Shown here piece by piece: positions 1 through 7,034 of a DNA stretch of 37,018 bases. The DNA is from CAYGZQ01 sp964354375 [NCBI: uncultured Planctomycetota bacterium]. Lineage in GTDB: Bacteria; JAJVIF01; JAPKYR01. The stretch spans positions 1-37,018 of the forward strand of contig CAYGZQ010000040.1 in the NCBI GenBank assembly GCA_964354375.1, given 5' to 3'. A model generated the notes under the pieces. The model made no database searches. It was not told the DNA's origin and saw only the letters and a list, made by a program, of their open reading frames with translations. The position numbers were made by a program, and so were the translations under genes. The stretch's first letter is position 1; each line of letters starts with the position of its first letter.

Positions 1-192
1 ATAAACCTTCAGGCGTATCCGGTATTAGCGGTCCTTTCGAACCGTTATCCCAGGCCGAGGGGCAGGTTAGCTACGTGTTACTCACCCGTCCGCCGCTTTA
101 TACACCCCTTGCGGGGCTTTAATCGCACGACTTGCATGTCTTAGACGCGCCGCCAGCGTTCGTCCTGAGCCAGGATCAAACTCTTCGAAAAT
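1..192 (-). rRNA. rrs: 16S ribosomal RNA, 5' portion only
   Basis: The reverse complement carries the universal bacterial 16S start (AGAGTTTGATCCTGGCTCAG near 184-165), then GACGAACGCTGGCGGCG, the ACATGCAAGTCG block and GCGGACGGGTGAGTAAC. Only about the first 190 nucleotides are inside the window; the gene continues beyond position 1. The 5' end is placed near 192 by comparison with where 16S normally starts relative to that conserved block, so it is accurate only to a few bases. Apparent reading frames across this region are not genes. Confidence 0.97.
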
Positions 193-332
193 TGAACTAT
201 TTCAGGTTACCCTTTCGGATAACCTTAAATTCATCAGCTGTTAGGCCGACGAAATTTGGACCAACAAGGGCTTTGTTTGGCGCTATCCAGTTTTCAATGA
301 ACCGATTCGCCCCGAAGGGCGGGCAAACAATC

Positions 333-361
333 ATCGTAGCAAACGAGATACTGCCTGTCAA
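333..361 (-). promoter_or_regulatory. rRNA operon promoter, downstream (P2)
   Basis: On the minus strand there is a perfect -35 hexamer TTGACA (361-356), a 17-nt spacer and a -10 hexamer TACGAT (338-333). It points into the 16S gene, leaving a leader of about 135 nt. Hexamers and spacing are seen directly; promoter activity is inferred. Confidence 0.75.
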
Positions 362-452
362 TACAGAATCCCGTTTTACTACGACCTTTTTGCCTTACTT
401 ACACCGCTTTTAAGGGCGTCAAGGAAATTCCACCCTCTTGGGCAGGCACAGC

Positions 453-481
453 TATTTACCATGTCCGCCATCTCGTGTCAA
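453..481 (-). promoter_or_regulatory. rRNA operon promoter, upstream (P1)
   Basis: This is a second minus-strand promoter with TTGACA (481-476), 17-nt spacer and TAAATA (458-453), 120 bases upstream of P2. Two tandem sigma-70-type promoters are the usual arrangement for bacterial rRNA operons. Otherwise the stretch 193-586 holds only leader and spacer; I see no protein gene in it. Confidence 0.7.
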
Positions 482-586
482 GCTTTTCACTGCTTTCTAT
501 CCGAAAAAAATGTGTCGACCATCGGTAAGCCCCCCCTGCCCCGGCTCCCCAAGGCCCGCAACAGCTCAGCCCCTCTCCGCTGCTTT

Positions 587-1570
587 TCACATGCCGGCGC
601 GAGGCGGCAGATACGGCATGTAGTAGCCCTGGCGACGTGCGTGCGCGAATGCCGAGACGCCATAGAGCGCCGTCAAATAGCACCCAAGACCCACCAGCAC
701 GATCCTGAGTACCTCGGACGCAACGAATCCCGCTCCGCCCCATAAAAAATCCCCACCGTACATGAAGGAGCTGCCTGCGGCCAGGACCGGCAAAGTAAAC
801 ACCAATCTGACGACGCTCGAGATCATTGACGCAACAGTCCTGACCACGAAGTAGTGCACGAGCGTCGCGACGATCGCTCCGAACATCGCCATCGAGACCG
901 AATATATCCCGGCTGCAAACGACAGGAGCAGCATCATAAGCACCAGGTTCGCGATCATGTAGACCATCACCACGGGAAACGCGATGAAGGCCAGCACGCT
1001 CACGAGGACGCCGTAAGGAATTCCCAGGGTCTGCACGGCGCAAGGGACTCCACAGATGGCAAAGGCGGGAAGGAACAGCCCGAAACTCAGGGCCACAAAG
1101 GACTCGGACATCTCGAGACCCTTAATGACGTTCGGCATGGTCTCTCCGAAGTACAGGTCCGCATCGGTGATGGGAGTCGAGAGCATCGGGTTCAGCTGCT
1201 CGAGCCCGATGTCGCTCTGCAGCTCCCTGGGAGTGGTCACCAGACATACTATAAACGACCGAATCAAGATGACGACATACAAAAGAATGATCGGCAAAGC
1301 CAGCAGCCAGCCGCCGCAGGCCGTCAGGACGTTTCTCCAGTCGGTGCCCAGGGCGACCACAATCCCCACACTGATCGGAGCCGACAGAAAAGCGCCCGTC
1401 AATAACGCCGGGATCGGTGAGACCAGCCGCTTCACCCGACTCCGCCCGTAGTTTCTCAGAAACACGGGATTGGACCAGAGATTCCTCAGGAAAGGGATGA
1501 GCGAAACCCACCAGGGTCGACGCTCGCCGGTTCCCTCTTCCAGATCATATGTATGTCCGAATCCGACCAT
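587..1570 (-). CDS. Polytopic membrane protein, ABC-2-permease-like, third gene of operon
   Basis: A 327-residue integral membrane protein with about six hydrophobic segments and no signal peptide or soluble domain. A short cytoplasmic N-terminus carries the family signature LWSNPVFLRNYGRSR (residues 31-45). It is followed by two membrane segments and a conserved loop LSTPITDADLYFGE (130-143). That loop resembles the 'TP(I/L)SxxxIxxGE/K' segment of ABC-2-type exporter permeases. The same signatures occur in both upstream genes. The ATG lies 6 nt after the stop of the preceding gene, so they are surely cotranscribed. No ABC ATPase gene is adjacent. Exporter-permease function is inferred from the loop motif and topology; the substrate is unknown. 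Confidence 0.8.
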   Translation of the reverse strand: MVGFGHTYDLEEGTGERRPWWVSLIPFLRNLWSNPVFLRNYGRSRVKRLVSPIPALLTGAFLSAPISVGIVVALGTDWRNVLTACGGWLLALPIILLYVVILIRSFIVCLVTTPRELQSDIGLEQLNPMLSTPITDADLYFGETMPNVIKGLEMSESFVALSFGLFLPAFAICGVPCAVQTLGIPYGVLVSVLAFIAFPVVMVYMIANLVLMMLLLSFAAGIYSVSMAMFGAIVATLVHYFVVRTVASMISSVVRLVFTLPVLAAGSSFMYGGDFLWGGAGFVASEVLRIVLVGLGCYLTALYGVSAFAHARRQGYYMPYLPPRAGM

Positions 1571-1576
1571 TCGATA

Positions 1577-3532
1577 TTACCCACCCGCGCTGCTCCGAGC
1601 CGCAGCATTTCTCCTCGCTCGTCCCATGACGTCCAGACTCCAGCGATAGGTCACCCAGAGTCCGAGACATACGGTCGCGGGCTGAACCACTGCGATCAGA
1701 AACAGAGCCGCCGGGTCCTCCATTGAATGTATCATCTCACCGAGCCTGAAATCCGCGAGATCGAGCACCGCACTCCAGCAATAATAGCCGATCACGACCA
1801 TCGCCGCCGTATGAATCAGCGCCAACGCTCTCGACACGACTTGCCACCCCAGAAGAAGCGTATAGGCCGCCACCGCCATCGAGAAAATCGCCAGACCGAG
1901 CACAAGAGTCAGGTACCCCCACGAGAACAATCCCAAAATACCGAGCAAGCCGTTCGCGGCCACCTCGTATTCCATACCTCCGTATCCTCCCATTATGCTT
2001 TCCGGGACGCTGAAGAACTGGTGAATCGAAGAGCCTATTACCAGGCCGGTCACCGCCCCTGCAACCAGGGCGACGACTGCGGCCACAAAAGGGTACAGCC
2101 TGATCAGATGGGGCATGCACTCTCCGAGGAGGTAGTCCTCATTCGACAGGGGAAGAGGCGCACCGAAGGACGGCTCCTCTCCCCTGAAGTACATCATCAT
2201 CCTCCCCGGAACGACCGTCAGCATTCTCAGGAATGCAAACACCAACGGAATGGTCAGCAGCCCGAGCATCGCGAAGAAGATGACCTGAAACATGGCAATA
2301 AGGCTCTCGTCCGTAAGATCCAATGCATCAAACAGGACTGTGAACACACCAACAATGAGTCCAAAGACAAAGGACGCGCCGGGTGGGACGAAAGTTCCAC
2401 TGCGTTTGAGTCCCGGCAGTCTCCGCTGGAAAATGGGATTCACCCACAGTCTGGACAGGACGGGCAATGCTCCGGCCCAGATCGGTGGAAGCGGGGCGTC
2501 GGCGATGCCGTACGTGGTCACGTCCGTGTACAGCCTCCCGTCATCGGCCGCAAGCTCGGTCAAACCGTACGCGCCGGAAGTCCCGAGCTCGCCCGGTCGC
2601 CGGAAACTCCTGCGCATCCGGGCGAAGGCCGCAACCGCCATCTGGCCCGTAATATAGCATCCGGCAGCAGCAGCGGCGGTCCTGACTGCGAGGCCGATGA
2701 TTTCCTTCAGCCCGACGCCATGGGACATAAGGTCCTGCGCCAGACCCAGAACGGCGGGCATGGCGAAAACGTTGTGGAAGGTGGAGCCGATGCCGTCGGC
2801 CACCTGCCTGATCACCAGGTAATAAACCATCGTCGTCAGGATCGCACCGAGAACCGGATACGATATCGCGTACATCCCCCCCGCCAGCGACAACAGAAGC
2901 ATCATAATTATCAGCCCGCTGAAGAGCCATACCGTCCCGAGTATCAGGAAAATCGCAGCCGGAAGCCAGGAAGCCGCCTGTCCCTGCAGCAGACTCGGCA
3001 TCATGAAGAAGAACGCGAACGGAATGCTCAGTCCGCCGAGCAGCGCAAGCAGCGATCCGATAATCTCCAGACCCCTGAAAAAACTGCCCAGGCACACGCC
3101 GTAGCAGATGTCCCTTGTCGAGATGGGAGTTGTGAAAATCGGGTTTGTGTCGCCGTGTCTGAACTCTCTCGCGATCTCCAGCGGCACAGCGACAAGGCAG
3201 ATTATGAACATCCTGGCGAAGGTGATAAGCAGGACCGCTCCCATGGGTATCGCCAGGCCGGACAGAAAGCCGACATCAAGGGCGGCAACCGGATCGTCAT
3301 TCAGAAGGGCCAGGAAGTTGGCTGCGAGAGAGAAAACAAATGCAGCCTTGAAGGCGAGTCCGGGCTTCACCGTCCCGCCCACCCGACTGCGAAGGTAGCT
3401 CCTCTGGAGAACCGGGTTGGACCACAGGTTCCGAAGCACGGGAATTCTCCCCATCCAACGCGGAAGAGGCTTGCTTTTCCTGAGCCCGTACTCTTCGCTT
3501 CGATCCATGGCAAAATACGATTGGGCCGGCAC
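1577..3532 (-). CDS. Two-unit fused membrane protein, ABC-2-permease-like
   Basis: This 651-residue membrane protein is a tandem fusion of two units like those in the flanking genes. Unit 1 begins with LWSNPVLQRSYLRSR near residue 36 and has the loop FTTPISTRDICYG. Unit 2 begins near residue 350 with LWVNPIFQRR and has the loop PLPLSNEDYLLGE. Each unit adds about six membrane segments, giving roughly twelve. The GTG start at 3532 is chosen because GGAGG sits 5 nt upstream; the next in-frame ATG (3508) lacks such a site. It is the middle gene of the operon, 55 nt after the first gene and 6 nt before the third. A fused pair suggests the units work as dimers, as ABC-2 permeases do. That role is inferred. 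Confidence 0.82.
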   Translation of the reverse strand: MPAQSYFAMDRSEEYGLRKSKPLPRWMGRIPVLRNLWSNPVLQRSYLRSRVGGTVKPGLAFKAAFVFSLAANFLALLNDDPVAALDVGFLSGLAIPMGAVLLITFARMFIICLVAVPLEIAREFRHGDTNPIFTTPISTRDICYGVCLGSFFRGLEIIGSLLALLGGLSIPFAFFFMMPSLLQGQAASWLPAAIFLILGTVWLFSGLIIMMLLLSLAGGMYAISYPVLGAILTTMVYYLVIRQVADGIGSTFHNVFAMPAVLGLAQDLMSHGVGLKEIIGLAVRTAAAAAGCYITGQMAVAAFARMRRSFRRPGELGTSGAYGLTELAADDGRLYTDVTTYGIADAPLPPIWAGALPVLSRLWVNPIFQRRLPGLKRSGTFVPPGASFVFGLIVGVFTVLFDALDLTDESLIAMFQVIFFAMLGLLTIPLVFAFLRMLTVVPGRMMMYFRGEEPSFGAPLPLSNEDYLLGECMPHLIRLYPFVAAVVALVAGAVTGLVIGSSIHQFFSVPESIMGGYGGMEYEVAANGLLGILGLFSWGYLTLVLGLAIFSMAVAAYTLLLGWQVVSRALALIHTAAMVVIGYYCWSAVLDLADFRLGEMIHSMEDPAALFLIAVVQPATVCLGLWVTYRWSLDVMGRARRNAAARSSAGG

Positions 3533-3587
3533 AGGATCCTCCGTTAATCAGGGATACGGCCCACTCCCAAAGGGTTCAGATGCCCCC

Positions 3588-4556
3588 TCAGATCTCCTGT
3601 CCGAACCTCACACCCGTGTCTCTCTCCCTCAATAAAAGCCCCGCAGCGTTTGCGCGCTCGGGCTCGAAATAGCCGGGACGTCTCGCCACCGCGAACGCGA
3701 GCACCCCGGCGTGCGCCGTGAGCATCGTCAGCATTGTCAGGACCGCTATCTCGTACAGCGCGATCGCCAGCAGCACCACCAGCAGATTCGCATGCTCCAA
3801 AGCCCTGGTGTCGTTGGCAAGCACAATCAGAATCTCCCACGCCAGATAGAGACTTCCCAGGAACAGACCCCACACATGGATGACGACAGCGCCCATGGTC
3901 GCGACAACCGGCAGCAGAATCGCATACAGCCCCGCGGCGAAAGTGGTCATGATATTCAGCAGGCCCACAATCATCAGCACCATCACGAGCAGCACAAGCC
4001 ACCAGAAAATCTCGATACCGACACCCCTGGCAAGCCCCCAGAGCTGGGAAATGTGCAAAAGCACGTACGGTATGAGCAGGCCCGCAAGTATCGCCAGGAC
4101 TTCCTCCACTGCGCCGAGACCCCTCATCATGCCGGACACGCACTCGGCGACGAAAATCTTCGAATCGCTTATCGGCGTCGTGAGGATCGTGCCCAGCATC
4201 CCGGTGGAGAGCTCGCGCCTGAGCTCGAGGGGCGTGCCCACAAGACAGGACGCGTACAGGCGGGTCGACATGAACGCCATAACGATTATCGCGGGCGCCG
4301 CAAACGATACCCCGAATCCATAGAGCAGTGCCGATTCCTTGTCGGTCACCAGCATGAAGAATATATTGAGGATAAGGGAGGCAACAAGCCCGGTGAGGAA
4401 CGAGGCGCGCACCCCGAACGCGGGCTTGAGCCGCCACAGAAGGTATCGTCTCTGGAAAACCGGGTTTCCCCAGAGCTCCATCATGGGTCCGACGGCCTGA
4501 ACCCATCCCGGAGGCCCCTCCGCCCATGCGAGATCGAATTCCTCGTCGTGGATCAT
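3588..4556 (-). CDS. Polytopic membrane protein, ABC-2-permease-like, first gene of operon
   Basis: A 322-residue protein of the same family as the next two genes. The N-terminal signature is LWGNPVFQRRYLLWR (about residues 29-43), then a pair of membrane segments. The conserved loop follows: ELRRELSTGMLGTILTTP, then ISDSKIFVAE. About four further hydrophobic segments complete it. It begins the minus-strand operon 4556 to 587. No strong ribosome site precedes the ATG at 4556, so the start is the least certain point. No ATP-binding partner is encoded nearby. It may be a permease lacking a local ATPase or a membrane protein of another function; the sequence alone does not decide. Confidence 0.8.
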   Translation of the reverse strand: MIHDEEFDLAWAEGPPGWVQAVGPMMELWGNPVFQRRYLLWRLKPAFGVRASFLTGLVASLILNIFFMLVTDKESALLYGFGVSFAAPAIIVMAFMSTRLYASCLVGTPLELRRELSTGMLGTILTTPISDSKIFVAECVSGMMRGLGAVEEVLAILAGLLIPYVLLHISQLWGLARGVGIEIFWWLVLLVMVLMIVGLLNIMTTFAAGLYAILLPVVATMGAVVIHVWGLFLGSLYLAWEILIVLANDTRALEHANLLVVLLAIALYEIAVLTMLTMLTAHAGVLAFAVARRPGYFEPERANAAGLLLRERDTGVRFGQEI

Positions 4557-4647
4557 GCGCTCAAGCTGATTCTAACCCTAATGGAGCCTGATTTGAAGCC
4601 TTGGCACTTGGGCTGTCGAAGAAGTCCAGAATAATGACTGTGAAGGC

Positions 4648-4716
4648 GTGGGGCAGGCTTTCCAGCCTGCCAATCGTGAGGTACCGAGAAGCGGCAGGCT
4701 GGAAAGCCTGCCCCAC
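4648..4716. repeat. Interspersed palindromic repeat, copy 1
   Basis: Two perfectly complementary 24-base arms (4648-4671 and 4693-4716) begin GTGGGGCAGGCTTTCCAGCC and are separated by 21 bases. The element recurs at 26789-26856 and 29502-29570. All three copies lie between genes. It resembles the REP-like palindromes scattered through many GC-rich genomes. Translating it gives the spurious peptide QAFQPA, not a gene. Confidence 0.9.
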
Positions 4717-4754
4717 ACGGGGCTGCTCACCGATTCGGCACTCCTCGGGAGCTC

Positions 4755-4783
4755 TTGGATTTGGGCCGAATGTGCGATACAAT
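4755..4783 (+). promoter_or_regulatory. Promoter of the small gene at 4847
   Basis: TTGGAT (4755-4760), a 17-nt spacer and TACAAT (4778-4783) predict a start near 4790 and a 57-nt leader. The strand is supported by a matching plus-strand terminator after the gene. Confidence 0.5.
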
Positions 4784-4846
4784 TTTGTCACCGGTGCGGT
4801 CATCGGGTTAGATATACGTTTTGGCCGCACCGGCAAGGTCCTGAAT

Positions 4847-5218
4847 ATGGGTTTGCGCGGTATCGACATCCAGGTGGCGATACAGCGGGCTGCCGATGCT
4901 GACAAGCTTCAGCAGGGCTCGATCGGACAAACGCGCGCCGGCGAAGCCGGAATGAGAGAGGCGTCGGACGCCGAGCGCGTCCGAAAACAGGAGCAGCCGC
5001 CCAGACCGGAGCGCAAGGACCAGGTACAGATCCGTTTGAGGGGCGAGAACCCGCACAAGGAATCACAACAGGACGATAGCGACTCCGGGGACGAGGAGTC
5101 CGAGGACAGCGGCGAAATAACCGAACAGTACAAAGACGGCGAAGGCTCTAAGGCGCAAAGCAAAGGGGAGCAGCGCGGAAAGCTGCGTAACGAGGGTCAC
5201 ATCGATATCCTCGTTTGA
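4847..5218 (+). CDS. Small charged protein with IDIQVAIQRAADADKLQQ N-terminus, unknown function
   Basis: A 123-residue protein. The first 25 residues contain GIDIQVAIQRAADADKLQQ; the middle (about 30-115) is a polar, Glu/Gln/Lys/Arg-rich, probably unstructured region; the end is GHIDILV. I recall uncharacterised small bacterial proteins with this layout (hydrophobic DLQV..PR..E..+.QQ start, charged linker, 'G..(I/L)D(I/V)' tail); this match is from memory, not a search. The ATG at 4847 follows AAGG at 8-nt spacing. A promoter at 4755-4783 and an intrinsic terminator at 5267-5294 make it a single-gene unit. The opposite strand reads as a hydrophobic protein but has an in-frame TGA, so I prefer this strand. 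Function unknown. Confidence 0.62.
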   Translation: MGLRGIDIQVAIQRAADADKLQQGSIGQTRAGEAGMREASDAERVRKQEQPPRPERKDQVQIRLRGENPHKESQQDDSDSGDEESEDSGEITEQYKDGEGSKAQSKGEQRGKLRNEGHIDILV

Positions 5219-5266
5219 GGGGGCGCGCAAATCGGATACGGGGGCACGCTTGTCAAAGCGTGGTCT

Positions 5267-5294
5267 GCACGGGGCACCCGTCCCGTGCTTTTTT
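5267..5294 (+). terminator. Intrinsic terminator of the small plus-strand gene
   Basis: GCACGGG (5267-5273) pairs with CCCGTGC (5282-5288) around an 8-nt loop and is followed directly by six T (5289-5294). A second hairpin (CACGCTT, GTCA, AAGCGTG at 5245-5262) precedes it. It should insulate the CRISPR array from upstream transcription. Confidence 0.75.
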
Positions 5295-5319
5295 GTGCCG
5301 CAACTCTCTAGAGCAAAAT

Positions 5320-5379
5320 CGCCGCCGTAACACTGGCTCAATTCTTCGCCAGCGTTACGGCGGCGCATCATCGATGATG
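5320..5379. other. Strong hairpin and perfect palindrome flanking the CRISPR array
   Basis: Twelve-base arms CGCCGCCGTAAC (5320-5331) and GTTACGGCGGCG (5354-5365) pair perfectly, with an inner CTGGC/GCCAG stem. Immediately after comes a 14-base perfect palindrome CATCATCGATGATG (5366-5379). A further CCCGCC/GGCGGG pair lies between it and the first repeat. There is no ORF evidence here. The stretch 5295-5416 is the array flank on the crRNA 5' side and may include a leader. Confidence 0.7.
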
Positions 5380-5416
5380 ATGCCCGCCTACTGGCTTGGC
5401 GGGGATGCATCTGGAG

Positions 5417-5650
5417 GCTGTGGTTTGAAAGCAGTCGCCGCTTAGGTACAATATTTCCGTCGTGACATTCTCAACTTGGAGAGCTGTGGTTTGAAAGCAG
5501 TCGCCGCTTAGGTACAATGTCGGCAGGCAGCGGAGCTGCAACGCAAGGGCTGTGGTTTGAAAGCAGTCGCCGCTTAGGTACAATTGATCCACGCTGATCC
5601 TGAAGTCTACGAGAGCTGTGGTTTGAAAGCAGTCGCCGCTTAGGTACAAT
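5417..5650 (+). CRISPR. Type II-C CRISPR array, 4 repeats and 3 spacers
   Basis: Four identical 36-base repeats lie at 5417-5452, 5483-5518, 5549-5584 and 5615-5650, with three 30-base spacers (66-base period). The repeat starts GCTGTGGTTTGAAAGC and ends CGCTTAGGTACAAT. The plus-strand orientation of crRNA follows from the tracrRNA anti-repeat at 10383-10418, which is complementary to this strand of the repeat. The ACAAT end matches type II-C repeats such as that of Neisseria. The array therefore runs head-on toward the cas operon. No repeat is degenerate, including both terminal ones. The spacers have no match I can see in the window; their targets are unknown. Confidence 0.97.
5425..5452 (+). 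promoter_or_regulatory. Promoter embedded in the CRISPR repeat (first copy shown)
   Basis: Each repeat holds TTGAAA (repeat bases 9-14) and TACAAT (bases 31-36) with a 16-base spacer. Transcription would begin about 7 bases into the next spacer, giving crRNAs with about 23-24 bases of guide without processing at the 5' end. Repeat-borne promoters of this type are established for Neisseria meningitidis type II-C arrays; here they are inferred from the hexamers. The same pair occurs in all four repeats (5491-5518, 5557-5584, 5623-5650). Confidence 0.6.
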
Positions 5651-5662
5651 CTAATCACTCTT

Positions 5663-5685
5663 AATCCCGCTCCGGTAGCGGGATT
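5663..5685. other. Hairpin between the array and cas2
   Basis: AATCCCGCT (5663-5671) pairs perfectly with AGCGGGATT (5677-5685) around a 5-nt loop, 12 bases after the last repeat and 16 bases before the cas2 stop. It separates two converging transcription units. There is no clear T-run on either strand, so terminator function is uncertain. Confidence 0.5.
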
Positions 5686-5701
5686 ACGAGCATTTACAGA
5701 C

Positions 5702-6055
5702 CTAAAAAAGGGCGAGTTGAGTGGGCGGTTCCTCCACCGGGACCCGTTTTTTTCCGAAGTAAATCTCCATTTTGCCGAACTGGTGGTCCGTAACCCCGAG
5801 CAGCCGGACATGGCCGTCCGGCGGAAGTGCCTCCTTGATTCTCTTCCTGTGGACCTCTGCCGACTCCTCCGACCCGAAATACCGGGCATAAACCGAGTAC
5901 TGGATCATGGTGAAACCTTCCTTCAGGAGTTCGGTTCGGAAGAGGACGTACTCCCTCTTGTCCTGAGAGGTTTCGACTGGCAAATCAAATAGAGCGAATA
6001 GCCACATTCCTCTGAACTCCGAAATGGCCGGCGGCCGGTTGTTTTTGCGAGCCAC
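5702..6055 (-). CDS. cas2: CRISPR-associated endonuclease Cas2, type II-C
   Basis: A 117-residue Cas2, which pairs with Cas1 in the spacer-integration complex. The first beta-strand MWLFALFDLPVE (residues 17-28) carries the conserved Asp24. The ferredoxin-like pattern continues with SQDKREYVLFRTELLKEGF, MIQYSVYARYF and the late strand VRLLGVTDHQFGKMEIYFG. I place the start at the GTG at 6055, preceded by GAGGG at 7 nt. The longer open frame (from 6172) would run 39 residues deep into cas1 in another frame and adds non-Cas2 sequence. The gene follows the cas1 stop by 10 nt. It is the last cas gene before the array. Confidence 0.95.
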   Translation of the reverse strand: MARKNNRPPAISEFRGMWLFALFDLPVETSQDKREYVLFRTELLKEGFTMIQYSVYARYFGSEESAEVHRKRIKEALPPDGHVRLLGVTDHQFGKMEIYFGKKRVPVEEPPTQLALF

Positions 6056-6065
6056 GTTACAGCCC

Positions 6066-6959
6066 TCACAGCTCGGGAAGGGCGAGCGAGGTCCGCTTTC
6101 CCTCGTAGACGGCGGCCAATGAAGAGGTAGTCCTGCCGATGAGGTCGAAGAGGGTTCTGCACTCGCCGTCAACCACGAAGCGACCGGTCAGGGGCTCGAT
6201 GAGTGCCTGCTTGACCTCGCGGGTAACCTCTCCGAAGGGATCATGATCCTTTATCCAGGCGACAACCGCCCTGTCGACAATGGGGCGGTACGGCTCCATG
6301 AGATCGTCGGCCAGACAGAACGGGTCATACCGGTTGTGATGAAACAGGCCGAGTGAGGGATGGAGTCCCGATGCGCAGATGGCCCGGGCCGTGATGGCGC
6401 GCAATACTGCGTACCCGTAGTTCAGGAAGCGGTTCTGGTCGGGACCGTCACGTCGCCGCACGAAAGCTTCGTCGCTGAAAAGCGCGGGCCAGTAACGTCT
6501 CGAGGCCGTTCCCTCCATGTTCTCCGAATCGCCCGAGCTTACGCGCCGGGAGATAGCCATAAGCCCCATATCTTCGCCGCGCACATCCATCAGAAGCTTA
6601 GCCTGAGCCCTGATCTTCGCCTTGACCACCTGCTGCCAGAGCTTCTTCCTGACGGGTATGTGGGTAACGGCCTGGATGGCGAAGCGCTCGGTCTGGGTCG
6701 AGTTCGCGACCAGCGGGATCATCATGGCGGCCGGAAGATGCTTCCCGTCACAGATGACGACTGTGGCGCCTTTCCCGGCAAGTTCAGAGAACACTGCATG
6801 AGTGTAGGACACGCACGGATTCGACACAACGACCGTCGCGATGTCCTCGACAGGGATGGTCGTCTGCTCCTCCCCGTCGTTCTCGATCACGAGCTGCTTA
6901 TACCTGATGCTGAGCCGCGCAGGCTCCGATGAGACGTCGATGATGCGGTCACTGACCAT
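6066..6959 (-). CDS. cas1: CRISPR-associated integrase Cas1, type II
   Basis: A 297-residue Cas1, the metal-dependent integrase that inserts spacers together with Cas2. The N-terminal beta-domain (about 1-80) is followed by the helical catalytic domain. Candidate metal ligands are present: Glu149 in ENMEGTASRRYW, His207/His208 in LGLFHHNRYDPF, and Asp219/Glu222 in ADDLMEPYRPIVD. Length and motif order are those of type II Cas1. The ATG at 6959 lies 75 nt after the cas9 stop, and cas2 starts 10 nt after its own stop, so the three cas genes look like one minus-strand operon. No csn2 or cas4 is present, which is the hallmark of subtype II-C. It appears intact. Confidence 0.97.
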   Translation of the reverse strand: MVSDRIIDVSSEPARLSIRYKQLVIENDGEEQTTIPVEDIATVVVSNPCVSYTHAVFSELAGKGATVVICDGKHLPAAMMIPLVANSTQTERFAIQAVTHIPVRKKLWQQVVKAKIRAQAKLLMDVRGEDMGLMAISRRVSSGDSENMEGTASRRYWPALFSDEAFVRRRDGPDQNRFLNYGYAVLRAITARAICASGLHPSLGLFHHNRYDPFCLADDLMEPYRPIVDRAVVAWIKDHDPFGEVTREVKQALIEPLTGRFVVDGECRTLFDLIGRTTSSLAAVYEGKRTSLALPEL

Positions 6960-6971
6960 GGCCCCTCCGAA

Positions 6972-7009
6972 ACGGATATAGCTCCGTGTTTAGGAAAGGA
7001 CATATCCGT
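6972..7009. other. Inverted repeat in the cas9-cas1 gap
   Basis: ACGGATAT (6972-6979) and ATATCCGT (7002-7009) form 8-base arms about 22 bases apart. On the plus strand they are followed by ATTTTTG. It lies between the cas9 stop (7035) and the cas1 start (6959). It could be an operator or a partial terminator that lowers cas1-cas2 output; nothing in the sequence decides between these. Confidence 0.4.
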
Positions 7010-7034
7010 ATTTTTGTTATCGGACGGGAGTCGG

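Noticed and set aside
132-413. Plus-strand open frame of 93 codons.
   Set aside because: It overlaps the 16S rRNA gene and its leader on the other strand.
1727-3547. Long plus-strand open frame (606 codons) opposite the fused membrane protein.
   Set aside because: Its His/Gln/Arg-rich, low-complexity translation is the mirror of a hydrophobic GC-rich gene. The minus strand has family motifs and a ribosome site.
4808-5200. Minus-strand hydrophobic reading frame with one in-frame TGA at 5065-5063, looking like a membrane-protein pseudogene or UGA recoding.
   Set aside because: It is exactly codon-aligned antisense to the charged plus-strand gene, whose Glu/Gln/Asp codons mirror as Leu/Val. 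The plus strand has no stop, plus a promoter and a T-tailed terminator. UGA is used as a normal stop by cas9, cas1 and fbp here.
5702-6172. Longer 156-residue version of Cas2.
   Set aside because: The extra 39 residues lie within the cas1 coding sequence in another frame. A GTG at 6055 with GAGGG at 7 nt gives a normal-length Cas2.
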